A stretch of 64,000 nt of DNA, taken from contig NC_061080.1 in assembly GCF_021917145.1 (NCBI RefSeq), positions 1,283,497-1,347,496 on the forward strand, in the 5' to 3' direction. Positions 1-13,199 of this stretch are shown in pieces; position 1 is the stretch's first letter, and every line of letters begins with the position of its first letter. Source of the stretch: Hypomesus transpacificus (Eukaryota > Chordata > Actinopteri > Osmeriformes > Osmeridae). A model generated the notes under the pieces. The model was not told the origin of the DNA. It saw nothing but the letters and a program-made list of their open reading frames with translations, and did not search any database. The position numbers and the translations under genes are program-made.

Positions 1-268
1 GACAAGAAGTTGTTCAGCTGTTGAAAAAACACTTTTTCCATTATTTTACATAAAAATGGGAGGTTTGATATTGGCCTATAATTTTTATTATTATTTCGGG
101 GTCTAAACTAGTCTTTTTTAGGAGTGGTTTAATAACTGCAGTTTTTGGCTTGTGGGAAGACACCTGAGAGAAGGGATGTGCTTATCATTTGTAAAAGATC
201 AGTGGTTATGTAGCAGTTACTGACACCGGAGGGTTTGTCAATGTTTTGGTTATGATCAAGGTTTTCTG

Positions 269-394
269 AGAGGAAGTGAGGTCGTGCTCAGTACAGCTGA
301 TGGTGCAGTATGATGGAGTGGAGCTTGCTGTAAGAGGAAGTGAGGTAGTGCTCAGTACAGCTGATGGTACAGTATGATGGAGTGGAGCTTGTTG
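269..394. repeat. Two-copy 64-bp direct repeat upstream of the NLR gene
   Basis: A block containing the string aggaagtgaggt begins near 271 and recurs near 335, giving a 64-bp period. The copies differ at only a few bases (for example gtcgtgctc versus gtagtgctc). It lies in the upstream flank or 5' UTR of the NLR gene. The rest of 1-740 shows no coding exon that I can support. Confidence 0.75.
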
Positions 395-740
395 CCTCCT
401 CTTATGTCAGTATGAGATAAATGACTGAGATACTGAAGCAGTTTTAACCCAGCAGTTTTGTCACATTGCTGTGTCATCACTGAACAGAGTATGTTCTGTG
501 TTTTTATTGAGATATTTACATCATAAAGGTGTGTTATGAATAATAATATGAATAATAATATAAAAAGTAAGTCATCCTATCCTTCTTCTCTTGAGGTAGC
601 AGTTTAATAAGGTTGGATTCTAACTTGTTTGTTTACAGGTCTACAGGTCTGGCTTCAAAGTCCTTGTACTAATCTGACACTGAGGAGGAACGTTCTGTAT
701 TTAAGAGAGTGGAGGGAGTGGAAGGGGTACTGCCTCTAAA

Positions 741-3090
741 ATGAGTCTCCCTGGGGAACATGACACGGACACCAAAGCTAAGAGGTAAGATGAGAATCCA
801 TACCTGTTCATGACTGTTCTCCATCTCAGAGCTCAGCAGTGATATTATGACATCATCATTAGTCAGAATAAACGAGAGACTGAAGGTCTGTCTCTGTTGT
901 GTTGAAGCCCAATCCAGCAGCAGAGACCAGCCTCACCTGTACCCAGCTATGTGTCCATGAAGAGTGACAGGTCTATGGATGTACCTTTCAAGTTCAGTGA
1001 TGGAGGGCCTTCTAATGAGGAAGGGTATGTACTGACCTCAGCTGGTGTTCAATGTCTGTGATAAAGGTGACATGGTGTGAAGAAGCCATCTGCACTGACA
1101 CTCAGCATTCCTATATTCATAGTCTGTCTAACTGTTCAGTGTATACATAGGGTGGGCAGGCCACATCCATTGAACGTGTTTGTTGGTAAAACTGTCCAGT
1201 TAATGTTTGGAAAGTAACCTTAAAAAGGACAGTTTTTTTAAGCTTGATTGGTCTTAAAAATATTGTTGTTTCAACCAAATGCATCGAGTGTGAAGTAGTA
1301 TTCATAATCTAAAAACCTAAATTAGCCCTTTACTCCATCATGTCACATCCCTACTAAAACAAAGGGTTAGAGCTGCTGACTGTAGATACTAAAGTAGCCC
1401 TCATCACATCCCTACTAAAACACAGGGTTAGAGATACAGACTGCCAGCCTGGCTGACATACAGACCATGTGGTAAAGGTTCACAGTGAGAGATACAGAGT
1501 AACAACAGGCCTGGAAACCTGCCTGTCTGACTCTCATTCATGTAGAAACAGCAACATTTAAGTCTGGTTATGACCCTACTGATGGACTGCTATAGCAACA
1601 CATGTTGGAAAGTAGAGATGTGTCTGTGGTTGAGTCATTTATGTTAGTAAGACACTTTGTTGTGTTTGACAGGATCAGACAGGAGAGACCAGCCTCACCT
1701 GTACACAGCTGTTTGTCCATGAAGAGTAACAGGTCTATGCATGTACCTTTCAAGTTCAGTGATGGAGGGCCTTCTAATGAGGAAGGGTATGTACTGACCT
1801 CAGCTGGTGTTCAATGTTCTGTGATAAAGGTGACATGGTGTGAAGAAGCCATCTGCACTGACACTCAGCGTTCCTATATTCATATTCTGTCTAACTGTTC
1901 AGTTTATACATAGGGTGGGCAGGCCACATCCATTGAAGTATGAAGTAGTATTCATAATCTAAAAACCTAAATTAGCCCTTTACTCCATCATGTCACATCC
2001 CTACTAAAACAAAGGGTTAGAGCTGCTGACTGTAGATACTAAAGTAGCCCTCATCACATCCCTACTAAAACACAGGGTTAGAGATACAGACTCCCAGCCT
2101 GGCTGACATACAGACCATGTGGTAAAGGTTCACAGTGAGAGATACAGAGTAAAAACAGGCCTGGAAACCTGCCTTTCTGACTTTCATTCATGTTGAACAG
2201 CAACATTTAAGCATGCTTCTGACCCTACTAATGAATGACTATAGCAACACATGTTGGACAGTGTGATATATCTGTAGTCTCTACTTTAGTAATTGATGTT
2301 TGTACAACACTTTGTTGTGTTTGACAGGATCAGACAGGAGAGACCAGCCTCACCTGTACACAGCTGTTTGTCCATGAAGAGTGACAGGTCTATGGATGTA
2401 CCTTTCAAGTTCAGTGATGGAGGGCCTTCTAATGAGGAAGGGTATGTACTGACCTCAGCTGGTGTTCAATGTTCTGTGATAAAGGTGACATGGTGTGAAG
2501 AAGCCATCTGCACTGACACTCAGCATTCCTATATTCATATTCTGTCTAACTGTTCAGTGTATACATAGGGTGGGCAGGCCACATCCATTGAACACATGTT
2601 TGTTGGTAAAACTGTCCAGTTAATGTTTGGAAAGTAACCTTAAAAAGAGTTTTTCTAAGCTTGATTGGTCTTAAAAATATTGTTGTTTCAACCAAATGCA
2701 TCGAGTATGAAGTAGTATTCATAATCTAAAAACCTAAATCAGCCCTTTACTCCATCGTGTCACATCCCTACTCAGTGATGGAGGAGGACCTTTTAGTTAT
2801 GAAGGGTATGTACTGACGTCTACTGGTTTTGAATGTTAAAGGTGATAACTATTTGAAAATATAATGTAATCACTAGATTCAGGATCATCATGTGACATTT
2901 CTACTGAACGAAGGTTAGAACTCATAGCCTGGCTGATGTTCAGACCAGGTGGTAGAATTACACAGTGACAGCTAGCTGTTGTTTACATAATGTCATTAAG
3001 ATGTTGAATGGTGTACTGTAAGTCTTCTTTTTAGTTATCAATAGTTTAACCACTAGACACCATCAGACATCAAACATTACCTCCCCCTCC

Positions 3091-3157
<67 letters not shown>

Positions 3158-6100
3158 ATACACAGAACAATCTGCAGATGGGCTCAAACACGGAGAGGCT
3201 CTAAAGTCATCACCTGTCTCCTACATTGCATTCATCAGACAATAACAGTCTGACCATGAATCAGATTATCAGAGTCCACGTGCATTTAAAAGCATCTAAA
3301 TACCTATATCGATTCTGATGCCCAACACGTCTTCAGCTGCAATATTTAAAGGAGCACCATGGAATTCGTCAAGCATATTTCAGGAAATATCGATTACTCA
3401 GACAGCTAGTGTCCAACAAGAAACCCCCTCATGGAAAGGAACAAATATCAAATAAACAGTGCCGTCTAGCGGTATAGAATATAGTTTACTTGCAGTAAAC
3501 AGTGTGTCTGTGTGTATGCGTGAATGGAGACAATTCAGTATTTTAGTCGTAGCTATTTAGCCCATGTGTGTGTGGTTCATGTGTTTAAGTAATGTCATCT
3601 CTTGTCCACAGAGATCAACAGAGGTCAGACCAGAGTCACCATGACGACTTGACTTCTATATTCACAGTGAGTTTTGTGATTTTAAAGTACAAACAAGACT
3701 CAATCATTTAAATCTGATTATACACAGTAGAACAGAGTTCCTGGTTCGTCTGATATCTTCCCTCTCTGTTTCAGGTGCTTGAGGAGACTGTCATCAGGTT
3801 TGTGAAGGAAGAGCTGAAGAGGATGAAGAGGATTCTGAGTTCAGATTTCCCAGAAGGCTTAGAGAGTCAGAGGGAGGACCAGGAAGTGGTGGACCCTGAA
3901 TATCAGAAGCAGGAGAGCAGTGCCAGAGAGGGAGCTCTGAAGATCACACTGCACGTCCTGAGGAACATGAACCAGAAGGAGCTGGCTGACACTCTGGAGA
4001 AAAGTAAGAGACTCCATATTTAGTCTCAGTTCACCGACTGATGGTTTATGATAAAGATGCAGGTTAAGAGAATCAGAGTAATTTTCAACTGGCAAAGTGC
4101 AGTGATGGAAAATGCTTATGTATAAGCCATCAATGTCTGCCATATTTAAAATAGGAAAAACTATTCTGAACTGTTAAGTAACTTTCTCCTGCCAACTAAA
4201 GCCCTGTTAAGAATAACATCTGTGTTTGGTCATTCAGGAGAGCTTTCTCATCATAAACTCTCACGTAAACTCAAATCTAAACTGAATAAGAAGTATCAGA
4301 CTGTCTTTGAGGGCATAGCTCAACAAGGAAACCCAACTCTTCTCAATAACATCTACACAGATCTCTACATCACAGAGGGTGTGAGAGCAGATGTCAATAA
4401 TGAACATGAGGTGAGACAGATTGAGAAAGCATCCAGGAAATCAGCAAGACCAGAGACAGCCATCACATGCAACAACATCTTTAAACCTTCAGCTGGAAGA
4501 GACATCAGAATTGTTCTTACAACAGGAGTTGCTGGCATCGGAAAAACTGTCTCTGTGCAGAAGTTCATCACGGACTGGGCTGAGGGACTAGCCAATCAGG
4601 AAATCCAGTTCATCTTTCCTCTGCCGTTTCGAGAGCTGAATCTGCTGGATGGAAAAAAGTTCAGTCTGATGGAACTTGTCCATCACTTCTTCTCAGAAAC
4701 CAGACAATCAGGAATCTCCAACTATGACAAGAACAACATTCTGTTTGTCTTTGACGGTCTGGATGAGTGTCGACTGCCCTTAGCCTTCAAAAAGAACAAG
4801 AGCTGGTGTGATGTCACAGAGTCCACCTCAGTGGATGTGCTGCTGACCAACCTGATCAAAGGAAACCTGCTTCCCTCTGCTCTCATCTGGATCACCACTC
4901 GACCGGCAGCAGCCAATCAGATCCCTTCGGAGTGTGTTGACCTGGTGACAGAGGTTCAATGACCCACAGAAGGATGAGTACATCATGAAGAGATGCAGTG
5001 ATGAGATCCTGGCCAGGAGAATCATCTCACACATCAAGGCATCAAGGACTCTCTACATCATGTGCCACATTCCAGTCTTCTCCTTAATGTGTGTGACAGT
5101 CCTGGAGCACATGCTGAGAACAGAGAAGAAAGAGAAGATGCCCAAGACCCTGACTGAGATGTACACAGCCTTCCTGGTGTTACAGACCAAACAGAAGAAG
5201 GTGAAGTATCATGGGAAAACTGAAACAGATCCACACTGGGATGAAGAGAGCATTAAGAGCATTCTGTCACTGGGAAAACTGGCTTTCCACCAGCTCGAGA
5301 AAGGCAACCTGATTTTCTATGAGAAAGACCTGATAGAGTGTGGCATTGATGTCCGTGATGCCTCAGTGTACTCAGGAGTGTTCACACAGATCTTCAGACA
5401 GGATGGTAAAGTCTTCCAGGAGAAGGTGTTCTGCTTTGTCCATCTGAGCATTCAGGAGTTTCTGGCTGCTGTATTTGTGTTACTCTCATTCATCAACAAC
5501 AATGAGAATCTGATGTCTGAGACTCCATCAGCTTCCAGCTCCAACAAACTGTTGGTTTTGTTCAGAGAGAAACCAGAAGTCCGATTCTACAAGAGTGCTG
5601 TGGACAAGGGCTTGCAGAGTAAGAATGGACAACTGGACCTTTTCCTACGCTTCCTCCTGGGCCTCTCAATGGAGTCCAACCAGACTGACTTACGAGGCCT
5701 ACTGACTCAGAACAGTAACAAGACAGAGAGCCATGAGGAAACAGTCAAGTACATCAAGGAGAAGATCAGAAAGAATCCCTCTCCAGAGAGATGCATGAAT
5801 CTCTTCCACTGTCTGAATGAACTGAATGACCATTCTCTGGTGGAGGAGATCCAACAGTACCTGAGCTCAGGAAGTCTCTCCAGTGAGAAGAAGCTCTCAT
5901 CTACTCAGTGGTCAGCTCTGGTCTTTGTGTTGCTGACTTCAGAAGAGAAGATGGACGTGTTTGACCTGAAGAAATACTCCAGATCAGAGGAAGGTCTTCT
6001 GAGGCTTCTGCCAGTGGTCAAAGACTCCAAAACTGCTCTGTAAGTATATATATATATATTTTTTTTACAATAACATGACTTCACACATGTACATTGTGAT

Positions 6101-9100
6101 GTGATATTTGATTATCGTATGATCTTATCATACAAATTATGACTCTAATGATGTCTCGTGTTCTCCTTATGTCATGTAGGCTGGATGACTGTAACCTCTC
6201 AGAATGGTGCTGTGAAGCGCTGGCCTCAGCTCTCCCCTCCTCAGATCTGACAGAGCTGGACTTGAGTAACAACAACCTGGGGGATTCAGGCATGAAGCTG
6301 CTCTCTGCTGGACTGGGGAATCCACTCTGCAAGCTGGAGACACTGAGGTCTGTATTTATGTTCAACATGAGACAGTAGCAAAGTTATAGTAGCACAATGT
6401 CTTCATATGGTTGATTTTAGACAATATAATTTATTCTCAAGTTGATTATAAACATCATACCAAGAATAAGATATGCTTTCTGTCATCAGAGTAATTTGAT
6501 GAGAAACAGGCTGCTCTGCTGAATTTGAATCACTCTAAAACCAAAAGCATAGCTTGTACATGATGATTGGCCTCTATTTTTAGTCAACCTTTTTTTTTAT
6601 TTTGGACAGAATTAAAACAGTGATGCAAGTGTTTCTGACCATGTGCACAATGATTGTAGGATGCATGTCATGCAATGAAATGCAGCTTATTTGAAATTTA
6701 AATTCCAAATATATTTTGCATGAAGATACAACCTGTTATCCATCACACACTTTGAACATCTGGGGTTTCCCTCATCAGAGTGCAAAAATACTGAATTTAA
6801 TCTTTGGACTACACACTGAAATGTGTAGTCATGGCTCTAGCAAAGAGAGAACTGGAGGTACCTTTATAGCTTCTATAACCTAAATCAGTAGCACACAATC
6901 TCAATTTCCCATTGTGTACGTGTGTGTCTTTGTAGTTGTGTTACTGCAGAATCAAAAATGACCCTAAGACTTTTTAAACCTTCTACAAATGTTATGGTCA
7001 CTAGGAAAAATAAGCAATTTCAAGATGAAACCCCCCCATCATTTAAGGGTTTTGTCTGCTGTTAAATATAATGACAGGTTATGTTTGACCCTGAAGACAA
7101 CACAAGAGTTAAGATATACCATACATCATATTATTTTAAATAATATGTTCTGAGGTACATGTTCTGAGTTGGAACATGTCAGTTTGGGCAGTGGTAGCCA
7201 CAGGGCTGGGAAGTAGGATCAGCACAGTATGACAGAACAGCCAGGTAGACGGACAGGAAGGAAACAGGAACTTTGTGTGCTCCATCATGAGGCCGATGTC
7301 CACTTGGCCTCATGACTAGGTCCAATGTTGGAAGACCAGCAACCTGGCAGGTGTTGACAGCTCAACTCCCCACACCACAGGGGAGGGGGGGTGAGGGGGG
7401 AGAAGAAAGTAGGATTAGAGATGCAAAGGTACAAATAACAGTTTAAATAACTGTAAGGGTGAGATCCCTACTGTTTAACTGTAAACTAGTGAAGCACTTC
7501 AGTCGTAAGCCTGACTCAATATAATAATAAGGGTTTTTGATGGAACCCTAAACATCAAGACAGTGCCAGCCTCCCTGATTGAAACATGGAGTCTGTTCCA
7601 AAGGAGAGAAACTCTATATGAGAACGCCTTGTCCATCTGTTGTTTTCCGCTTCCAACAGTTACTCGCCACAACACCCATGGAAAATGATCAGACTATTCT
7701 TTATTTCTACCTCTAGATGGTATTAGTGTTTCTGATCTTTCCCTAATGATTACCTTCTACAGGCTGTCAGGCTGTCACATCACAGAGAAAGGCTGTGTTT
7801 ATCTGGGCTCAGAGCTAATGTTCTTCCTGACACAACTAGATCTAAGTAACAATGATCTAAAGGATTTCGGCATTATGCTGCTGTCTGCTGGACTGGCGAT
7901 CCCTCTCTGCAATTTGAAGAAACTGAGGTCTGTATTTATGCACAATGTACTCAATGTTTTTGTATGGTAGCGTTAGACAATAGAGTTGAGTCTCAAGTTC
8001 AACTTCATGCCAAGAATGAGATATGCCTTTTAGTCATCAGTGAGGACTAGTTTGATAAGACACAGGCAGATTTGCTGCATCTGAAACACTCTAAAACAGT
8101 GGTTCCTAACCCTGTTCCTCAGGGCCCCCTGTCCTGCATGTTTCCCTGCTCCAACACACCTGATTCAAATGAATGGGTTGTTATCCAGCTCTGCAGAAGC
8201 CTGCTTATGACCATTCATTTTTCCATGCTGAATCCGTCAAATTCACTTCTGTTACGTCATGTAAACTAACCACCTTACTCTGACTTTATGTGCTACAGAA
8301 CTTTCAACGCGAGCGACAAAAAATAAATAGAAACAGGGCGTCCGACAAAAAGTTCACTCACTTTCGCACAGGCCCGCCCAAAATACAATGTCTGCCTACG
8401 CCCCTGCCGCAGAGTGATATAATTGTGATATTGTGATATTTCATAGAATTCTAAAGCAGCGGCGGCAATGATTTAAGCTACATCGAGCTGTCATAGTACT
8501 CGGTTTAGAGAGAACTTATTAAAGGGAAGGGTCACGTGGCTGTGAACATTGCTTTCTGCAATGGTGGATTGATATGATCCATGTTTTACGTCTCGGACTG
8601 CTTAAGAATAGGGGCTAAAGCCACGATTGTTTTCTTAGATTCCTTTAAGACAGGTTTGGGACTTGAAACCTAGTTTTTTTATAGCAGGCTTCATGTAACA
8701 GACTTCTGGTCCTGATGTTACATAGAACTACTACCACCAAACTGAACACAAACCAAACCTTCCTGAACTGGGGGAAAAGGTCACTGTCTAATGAGGGAGA
8801 GGTGCAGCTATGACAGCACCTGCCAAATGAACCCCTCTGTGCTGACTCACTGTGGAGGCCCAGATGGATTCTGTCAAAACATTGATCCTCTGTCTACAGG
8901 CTGTCAGGCTGTCTGGTCACAGATGAAGGCTGTGCTTCTCTGGCCTCAGCTCTGAGGTCCGACCTCTTCTGCCTGAGGGAACTGGACCTGAGCTACAATC
9001 ATCCAGGAGAAAAAGGATTGAAGCTGCTCTCTGCTGGACTGGAGGATCCACACTGCAGACTGGAGAAACTCAAGTAAGGATATGTTTGTGTTTTTATATA

Positions 9101-12100
9101 CCTCTTAATGTAATGTTGGTTAACACTGAATATACTTATATATGCTTATACTTAAGTATGTTAATAGGCCTTGCATTTCATGATTACACAATTACAGACA
9201 ACATGTTTATTTAAGATAGTGGGTTAGGAAGAGAGAAACCCTATATAATCTACAATAGCCTTTAGTGCAATTAGAATTATATTGCTACAATCATAATTGT
9301 ATTTCCTGGGGTCCATTACAGACAGTCGGTTTAAGTGAAAACAGTGAGTTTGTTAACCCTGAGATGAGGGAAACTCTGGGTTGTTCTGCAGGGCTGGGTG
9401 TTTCATTCGTCATTTGCCTGAGAAAGCGACCTCCGTTAGCCAGGCTAGTTTTGCCCGTTTCACGGTCAGGCTATTAAAAGGTTTTGGAAAGGACTGCAAC
9501 TAACGATTATTTTAATAATCGATTAATCTGTCGATTCTTTTTTTGATTAATCGATTAATCAGATTTTTTTTTTTTTTTATTAATTTACAACCCTTTATTC
9601 AAAAACAGAACTGACAGTGCAAATTCACAGTGCATTTTTTTTCAGAATGTGCACAAACAGGCACACAATTTTGAAAAAGTTATTAATATTAGCGTGGATT
9701 TAATGCTATTTTCCAAGATGAGCAATTTATTTCTGTTTTGTTTCAAACTTTTTTGAAAATTGAAAGGTTGTGGAAGTAGGCCAGACTTTATAAGAATAAT
9801 CTGGTGTATATTTAAGATTTTTTGACACAATTTTGAAAAAAGTTAAGATTTGCGAGGATTAAGCTATTTTCAAAGATTAGTGATTTTCTATCATTTTATT
9901 TGAAACTTCATTGAAAAAGTAAAGGCTGTGGAAGTATACCAGACATTGTTAAAATACTCTGGTGTCTGTTTGAGGTTTTATATTTCAAAAAATATTAATA
10001 AATAATAAAAAATAAAAAAAAATAAAACCAAAAGCTCTTTTTCAAAATGGTATGGGTTGTTTTCACCCGGTCCCTAACGTGATGCTGCAAAGCGTCTTCC
10101 GAATGTGAGACGATCCGTACTCTTGAAAAGCCTTCAAGCTATCCCCACTGTATGGGGAGGGGTTATGCACAAGATAAATGTTTATAGCTCTGTCATGGAA
10201 AGCCAATTGGGACAAGCCTGGGGACGATAATAAGGAACCAAAGAACACTGGGGGTAACAAATAGGCTAAGGATCGGGCCATAGAATAGTTTTTTTTTCAA
10301 CATATCTCTGTCTCTCTTTTTCATTGAAATCGGCAGTGTGGGCGGCCATACTGGGCGAGATCGGTAGTGCATATGGCAGCGGTCTGTTTGAAAGTGACGT
10401 AGGTGGCATCTATGAATATATAATGGACGTAGTCATTGTGACGTCACCCATTGTTTTGTTTTGAATGGCTACTGCTGCTCGTCTCTGCAGCCTGGCTGGG
10501 AGCATCTTTCGAAGTTGACTGGAAAAAAATATTTATTTTACTTATATAGAATATTTCACACTACTGGAGAACTTAATTACATTGTACACGACACTCGCTC
10601 CCTCCTCGTTTTTCTACATTAAGAAAACAAGTATGTATTTATGTTCAAATCTTAGGAATGTTAAATTTACAAGTCGCACTTGTGCGAGTACTAGTTGTAA
10701 AAGATACTTGCACCATCTAAAAAAATCTCTTTCAGTCTAGAGCCCTGTCATCAACCCAATTGTTGTTGAAGCCATATAACACATAAGGATGACATGAAAT
10801 TCTACAGTTTCCATGCAAAGCTAACCTGGCATTTTCTGTGCTGTGGAGGTTGATGGACCCTCCTCCTTGTAATGCCCAGTCATGTTCTGTTATAAAGAAG
10901 AAGAATGTGCCCGTTGTTTTACCATTCATTCTTTTTTCTCATCACGTCAATGTACATGTCAAACTCATAATTCCACACAAGAACCTCAAAACAACGTACA
11001 TGGGGACAGAACAGTGTAGCTCAGTAGCTACCATACAGTAAGATGTATACCTCTGTAGGTCTTTCTGAATCCCTCTCTGTGGCAGCAGACAACATATCTT
11101 TATCATTCTGTGATGAAGACCATTCTGTTCTACTGTACTGTACACATTCTTTGCAATATTGAGACCCTGCAACTGCAAGGGGTGCTGTTGTGGCAGAAGG
11201 CTCAACAAGGCAGGTAACACCATCAATCACCTTTGGGAGAAATGGACCCCCCAAATTAAATGTACATAAACCCAATAACATGTTATGTGGGCACTTGTGT
11301 CCTCGGGGGTGATAGGCTTGGATGAGCTCCCTCCAGGGATGCCTTCAGCCACTGGTCGCCCAGCCTTCTGGCTCAGAGCCAGCTCTTCTCTGCCTTTCTG
11401 TCAGCCCACTACAAGTCTAATGTTAATATATTGAGCAGGATATTAGGTGTGAGAACATCTATGTGTTGAAACAGCATTCTGTAAGGGATGAAAGCTACTT
11501 CAAGTAGAGACAGCTACGGAATTGTATTTACTTGGTTTAATCCTGTCAAATATGATAAAAACAATCATGTGTCTGGTAAACCTAAGCAAAATATGCCCTA
11601 CCTGTTTGAACTTATCTTTCAGCAAATGTCTTCATACTCGCCTGCACGCATGAGAATTTCTAATTCTAGTGAATTAGAATTGAACTAAATCAGATCAGCT
11701 TTTCTGGAACCGATAATTCTGTGCTTCCCATCTCAGTGTTCATCAAGTCAGAGTTCAGGGTTAGGCTCAGAGTTTGTAAAACCTGCTTTCTCATCCTCAT
11801 CATTCCTCTGCTCATCCCTACAGTGTGGATCATTGTGGAGAGTGCAGGATCAAACCTGGCCTTAGGAAATGTGAGTATTGACTGCTACTTGGTTCTAGTA
11901 CACAAGGGACAATACCATTGGGGACTTTGACACTGTTAGAAATGGACACGTGTGTGCCCTCCCTTCACCCTCCATTCTCCTCTTTCCTGTCCCCCTCCCC
12001 TCTCTCCTCCACCCTCCCTTTTCCCCTCCCTACCCTCTCCTCTTTTGTCCTCCTAACCTCCCTTCTCTTCTCACCGCACCGCTCCTCCCTGTCTTCTCCT

Positions 12101-12738
12101 CTCTCCCCAACCCTCCCTTCTCCACTCCACTTAGTTAGTGAGAGAGAAATTCTAATGTGAATGATGATGATCAGTAATATATTGTGTCTTGGTGTCCCCC
12201 ATCAGATGCCTGTGAGCTCACACTGGACCCAAACACAGCACAGAGAGAACTCTCTCTGTCTGAGAAAAACAGAAAGGTGACAAGGAGGATAGAGGAGCAG
12301 CCGTATCCTGATCACCCAGAGAGAATTGACCACTGTCCACAGGTGCTGTGTAGAGAGGGTCTGTCTGGGCGCTGTTATTGGGAGGCAGAGTGGAGTGGTG
12401 CTGTTTTTATAGCAGTGACATATAAAGGAATCAGCAGGAGAGGATGGAGTACTGTCAGTATGCTTGGATTCAATAACAAGTCCTGGAGTCTGAGCTGTGA
12501 TGATAACAGGTACTCTGCCTGGCACACTGAGAGCACTGCCATACATGTCCCCCCCTCCAGCTCCCACAGAGTAGGAGTGTATCTAGACTGGCCGGCCGGC
12601 ACGCTGTCCTTCTACAAAGTCTCGTCTGACACACTGACCCACCATCACACATTCCACAACACATTCACTGAGCCCCTCTATCCTGGGTTCGGCGTTTATA
12701 ATCCTGACTCCTCAGTGTCCCTGTGTCAGGTAGAATAG
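741..12738 (+). CDS. NLRC3-like NOD-like receptor (FISNA-NACHT-LRR-PRY/SPRY), frameshifted
   Basis: Cytosolic pattern-recognition receptor of the large fish-specific NLR family. Supported coding exons are 741-784, 908-1024, 1673-1786, 2328-2441, 3612-3666, 3775-4003, 4238-6039, 6180-6347, 7763-7927, 8900-9073, 11824-11870 and 12206-12738. All have GT-AG borders and matching phases. The first exon gives [14 protein letters not shown]; exons 2-4 are near-identical repeats; 3775-4003 encodes a charged helical segment. Exon 4238-6039 encodes FISNA then NACHT, with Walker A GVAGIGKT (about 4525-4548) and Walker [12 protein letters not shown] (about 4738-4770). Three LRR exons follow ([16 protein letters not shown] type), then a short linker exon and PRY-SPRY ([31 protein letters not shown]). 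The NACHT exon is broken: frame 1 stops at 4960-4962, while the homologous continuation (FNDPQKDEY) is in frame 2. Total coding length is 3562 nt, divisible by three only if 8 nt are restored. It may be a pseudogene or carry an assembly error. Confidence 0.82.
908..2800 (+). repeat. Tandem duplication of the NLR N-terminal repeat exon (three copies plus a remnant)
   Basis: Exons 908-1024, 1673-1786 and 2328-2441 encode nearly the same 38-residue module ([29 protein letters not shown]). Their flanking introns are also repeated, including the downstream blocks with the string ctaaaacctaaattagccc near 1310, 1965 and 2730. Copies 2 and 3 are 655 bp apart; copies 1 and 2 are 765 bp apart. A fourth, decayed copy lies near 2771-2808 (ctcagtgatggagga... 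followed by a gtatgt donor). Each exon begins with one nucleotide and ends with two of a codon, so copies can be added or skipped without changing frame. Confidence 0.85.
3096..3154. repeat. (AC)n microsatellite
   Basis: An uninterrupted CA dinucleotide run of about 59 bp in the intron before the 3612 exon of the NLR gene. Confidence 0.95.
4951..4962 (+). other. Frameshift in the NACHT exon of the NLR gene
   Basis: The sequence gaggttcaatga reads E-V-Q-stop in the upstream frame. From 4955 the +1 frame reads F-N-D-P-Q-K-D-E-Y and then stays open to the splice donor at 6040. The family consensus I recall here is VTEVRGFNDPQK. Measured against it, 8 nucleotides between GAG and TTC are missing. 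This is a local lesion in an otherwise intact exon. Confidence 0.85.
8097..8235. repeat. Dispersed DNA-transposon-like repeat fragment
   Basis: The segment starts cagtggttcctaaccctg and continues with text I recognise as a widespread vertebrate/teleost interspersed repeat (cagggccccctgtcctgcatg, ctccaacacacctgattcaa). The CAGTGGTTC start resembles a hAT-type terminal repeat, but I do not see the other end clearly. It lies in the intron between the second and third LRR exons. Confidence 0.5.
9497..9565. repeat. AT-rich palindromic repeat (TTAATCGATTAATC type)
   Basis: Contains nested palindromes such as taataatcgattaatc and gattaatcgattaatcag. This motif is common in interspersed repeats of fish genomes and probably marks the end of a non-autonomous transposon. 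It lies in the 2.75-kb intron between the third LRR exon and the linker exon of the NLR gene. Confidence 0.45.
9664..9985. repeat. Diverged two-copy tandem repeat of about 163 bp
   Basis: The string acaattttgaaaaagtt near 9664 recurs as acaattttgaaaaaagtt near 9827. Further matched pairs follow in the same order, for example ggttgtggaagta and ggctgtggaagta, and agaataatctggtg and aaaatactctggtg. No protein is recognisable in it. The rest of this intron (10040-11820) shows nothing I can name. Confidence 0.6.
11950..12135 (+). repeat. Polypyrimidine (C/T) tract before the PRY-SPRY exon
   Basis: About 185 bp are almost purely C and T on the plus strand, ending about 70 bp before the acceptor at 12205. 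The length far exceeds a normal polypyrimidine tract. It is low-complexity intronic sequence, although it yields spurious Ser/Leu/Pro-rich open frames. Confidence 0.8.
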
Positions 12739-13182
12739 CACACACACTCTCACACACTGTGCTCACATAGATGTTGTTGGCGGCCAATTGGAGATCCTCA
12801 AACTTTGCCGCAGAGAGTTTTGTATATTTATTGGGATTTGACACAAACAAGGTTGTGCATCCAATACAGCGGTCAGCAAAAATAAGATTTCCCCCATCAC
12901 CCCCTGTCTCCTTACTCAAACACACAGGTGAACAAGTTAAATACTCTGACTTCCTCCGCCCCCACCAGGTGCCCTAATTACCGTAAGCAACCTGGCTGTT
13001 ACACATGTTATTGAAGATTAAACTGTATACAGTTGTAATTGATATCCCAGAGTGTTTGAAAATATTGGTGTGTGTTGAATGTTTGTTTTGTTTTCATTGT
13101 TGACTAACAACAATCCTGTCTTTGATCTCAGTTCCACTGAATGTGATGAACTAAATAGTGTCTTACTGACTAACTAAGGAGA

Positions 13183-13188
13183 AATAAA
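13183..13188 (+). promoter_or_regulatory. Poly(A) signal AATAAA of the NLR gene
   Basis: A canonical AATAAA lies 445 bp downstream of the NLR stop codon, just before a minisatellite. It is the first such signal on this strand after the stop. Confidence 0.55.
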
Positions 13189-13199
13189 GATGTTTTATA

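Noticed and set aside
1602..1913. Separate small genes at 1602-1913 and 2293-2568
   Set aside because: These frames are the duplicated NLR exons read through their splice donors; conserved acceptors and donors show they are internal exons.
12184..12738. An independent SPRY/TRIM gene
   Set aside because: The exon starts in phase with the linker exon at 11824-11870 (joined codon gives Y-A-C-E-L-T), the usual end of an NLRC3-like gene.
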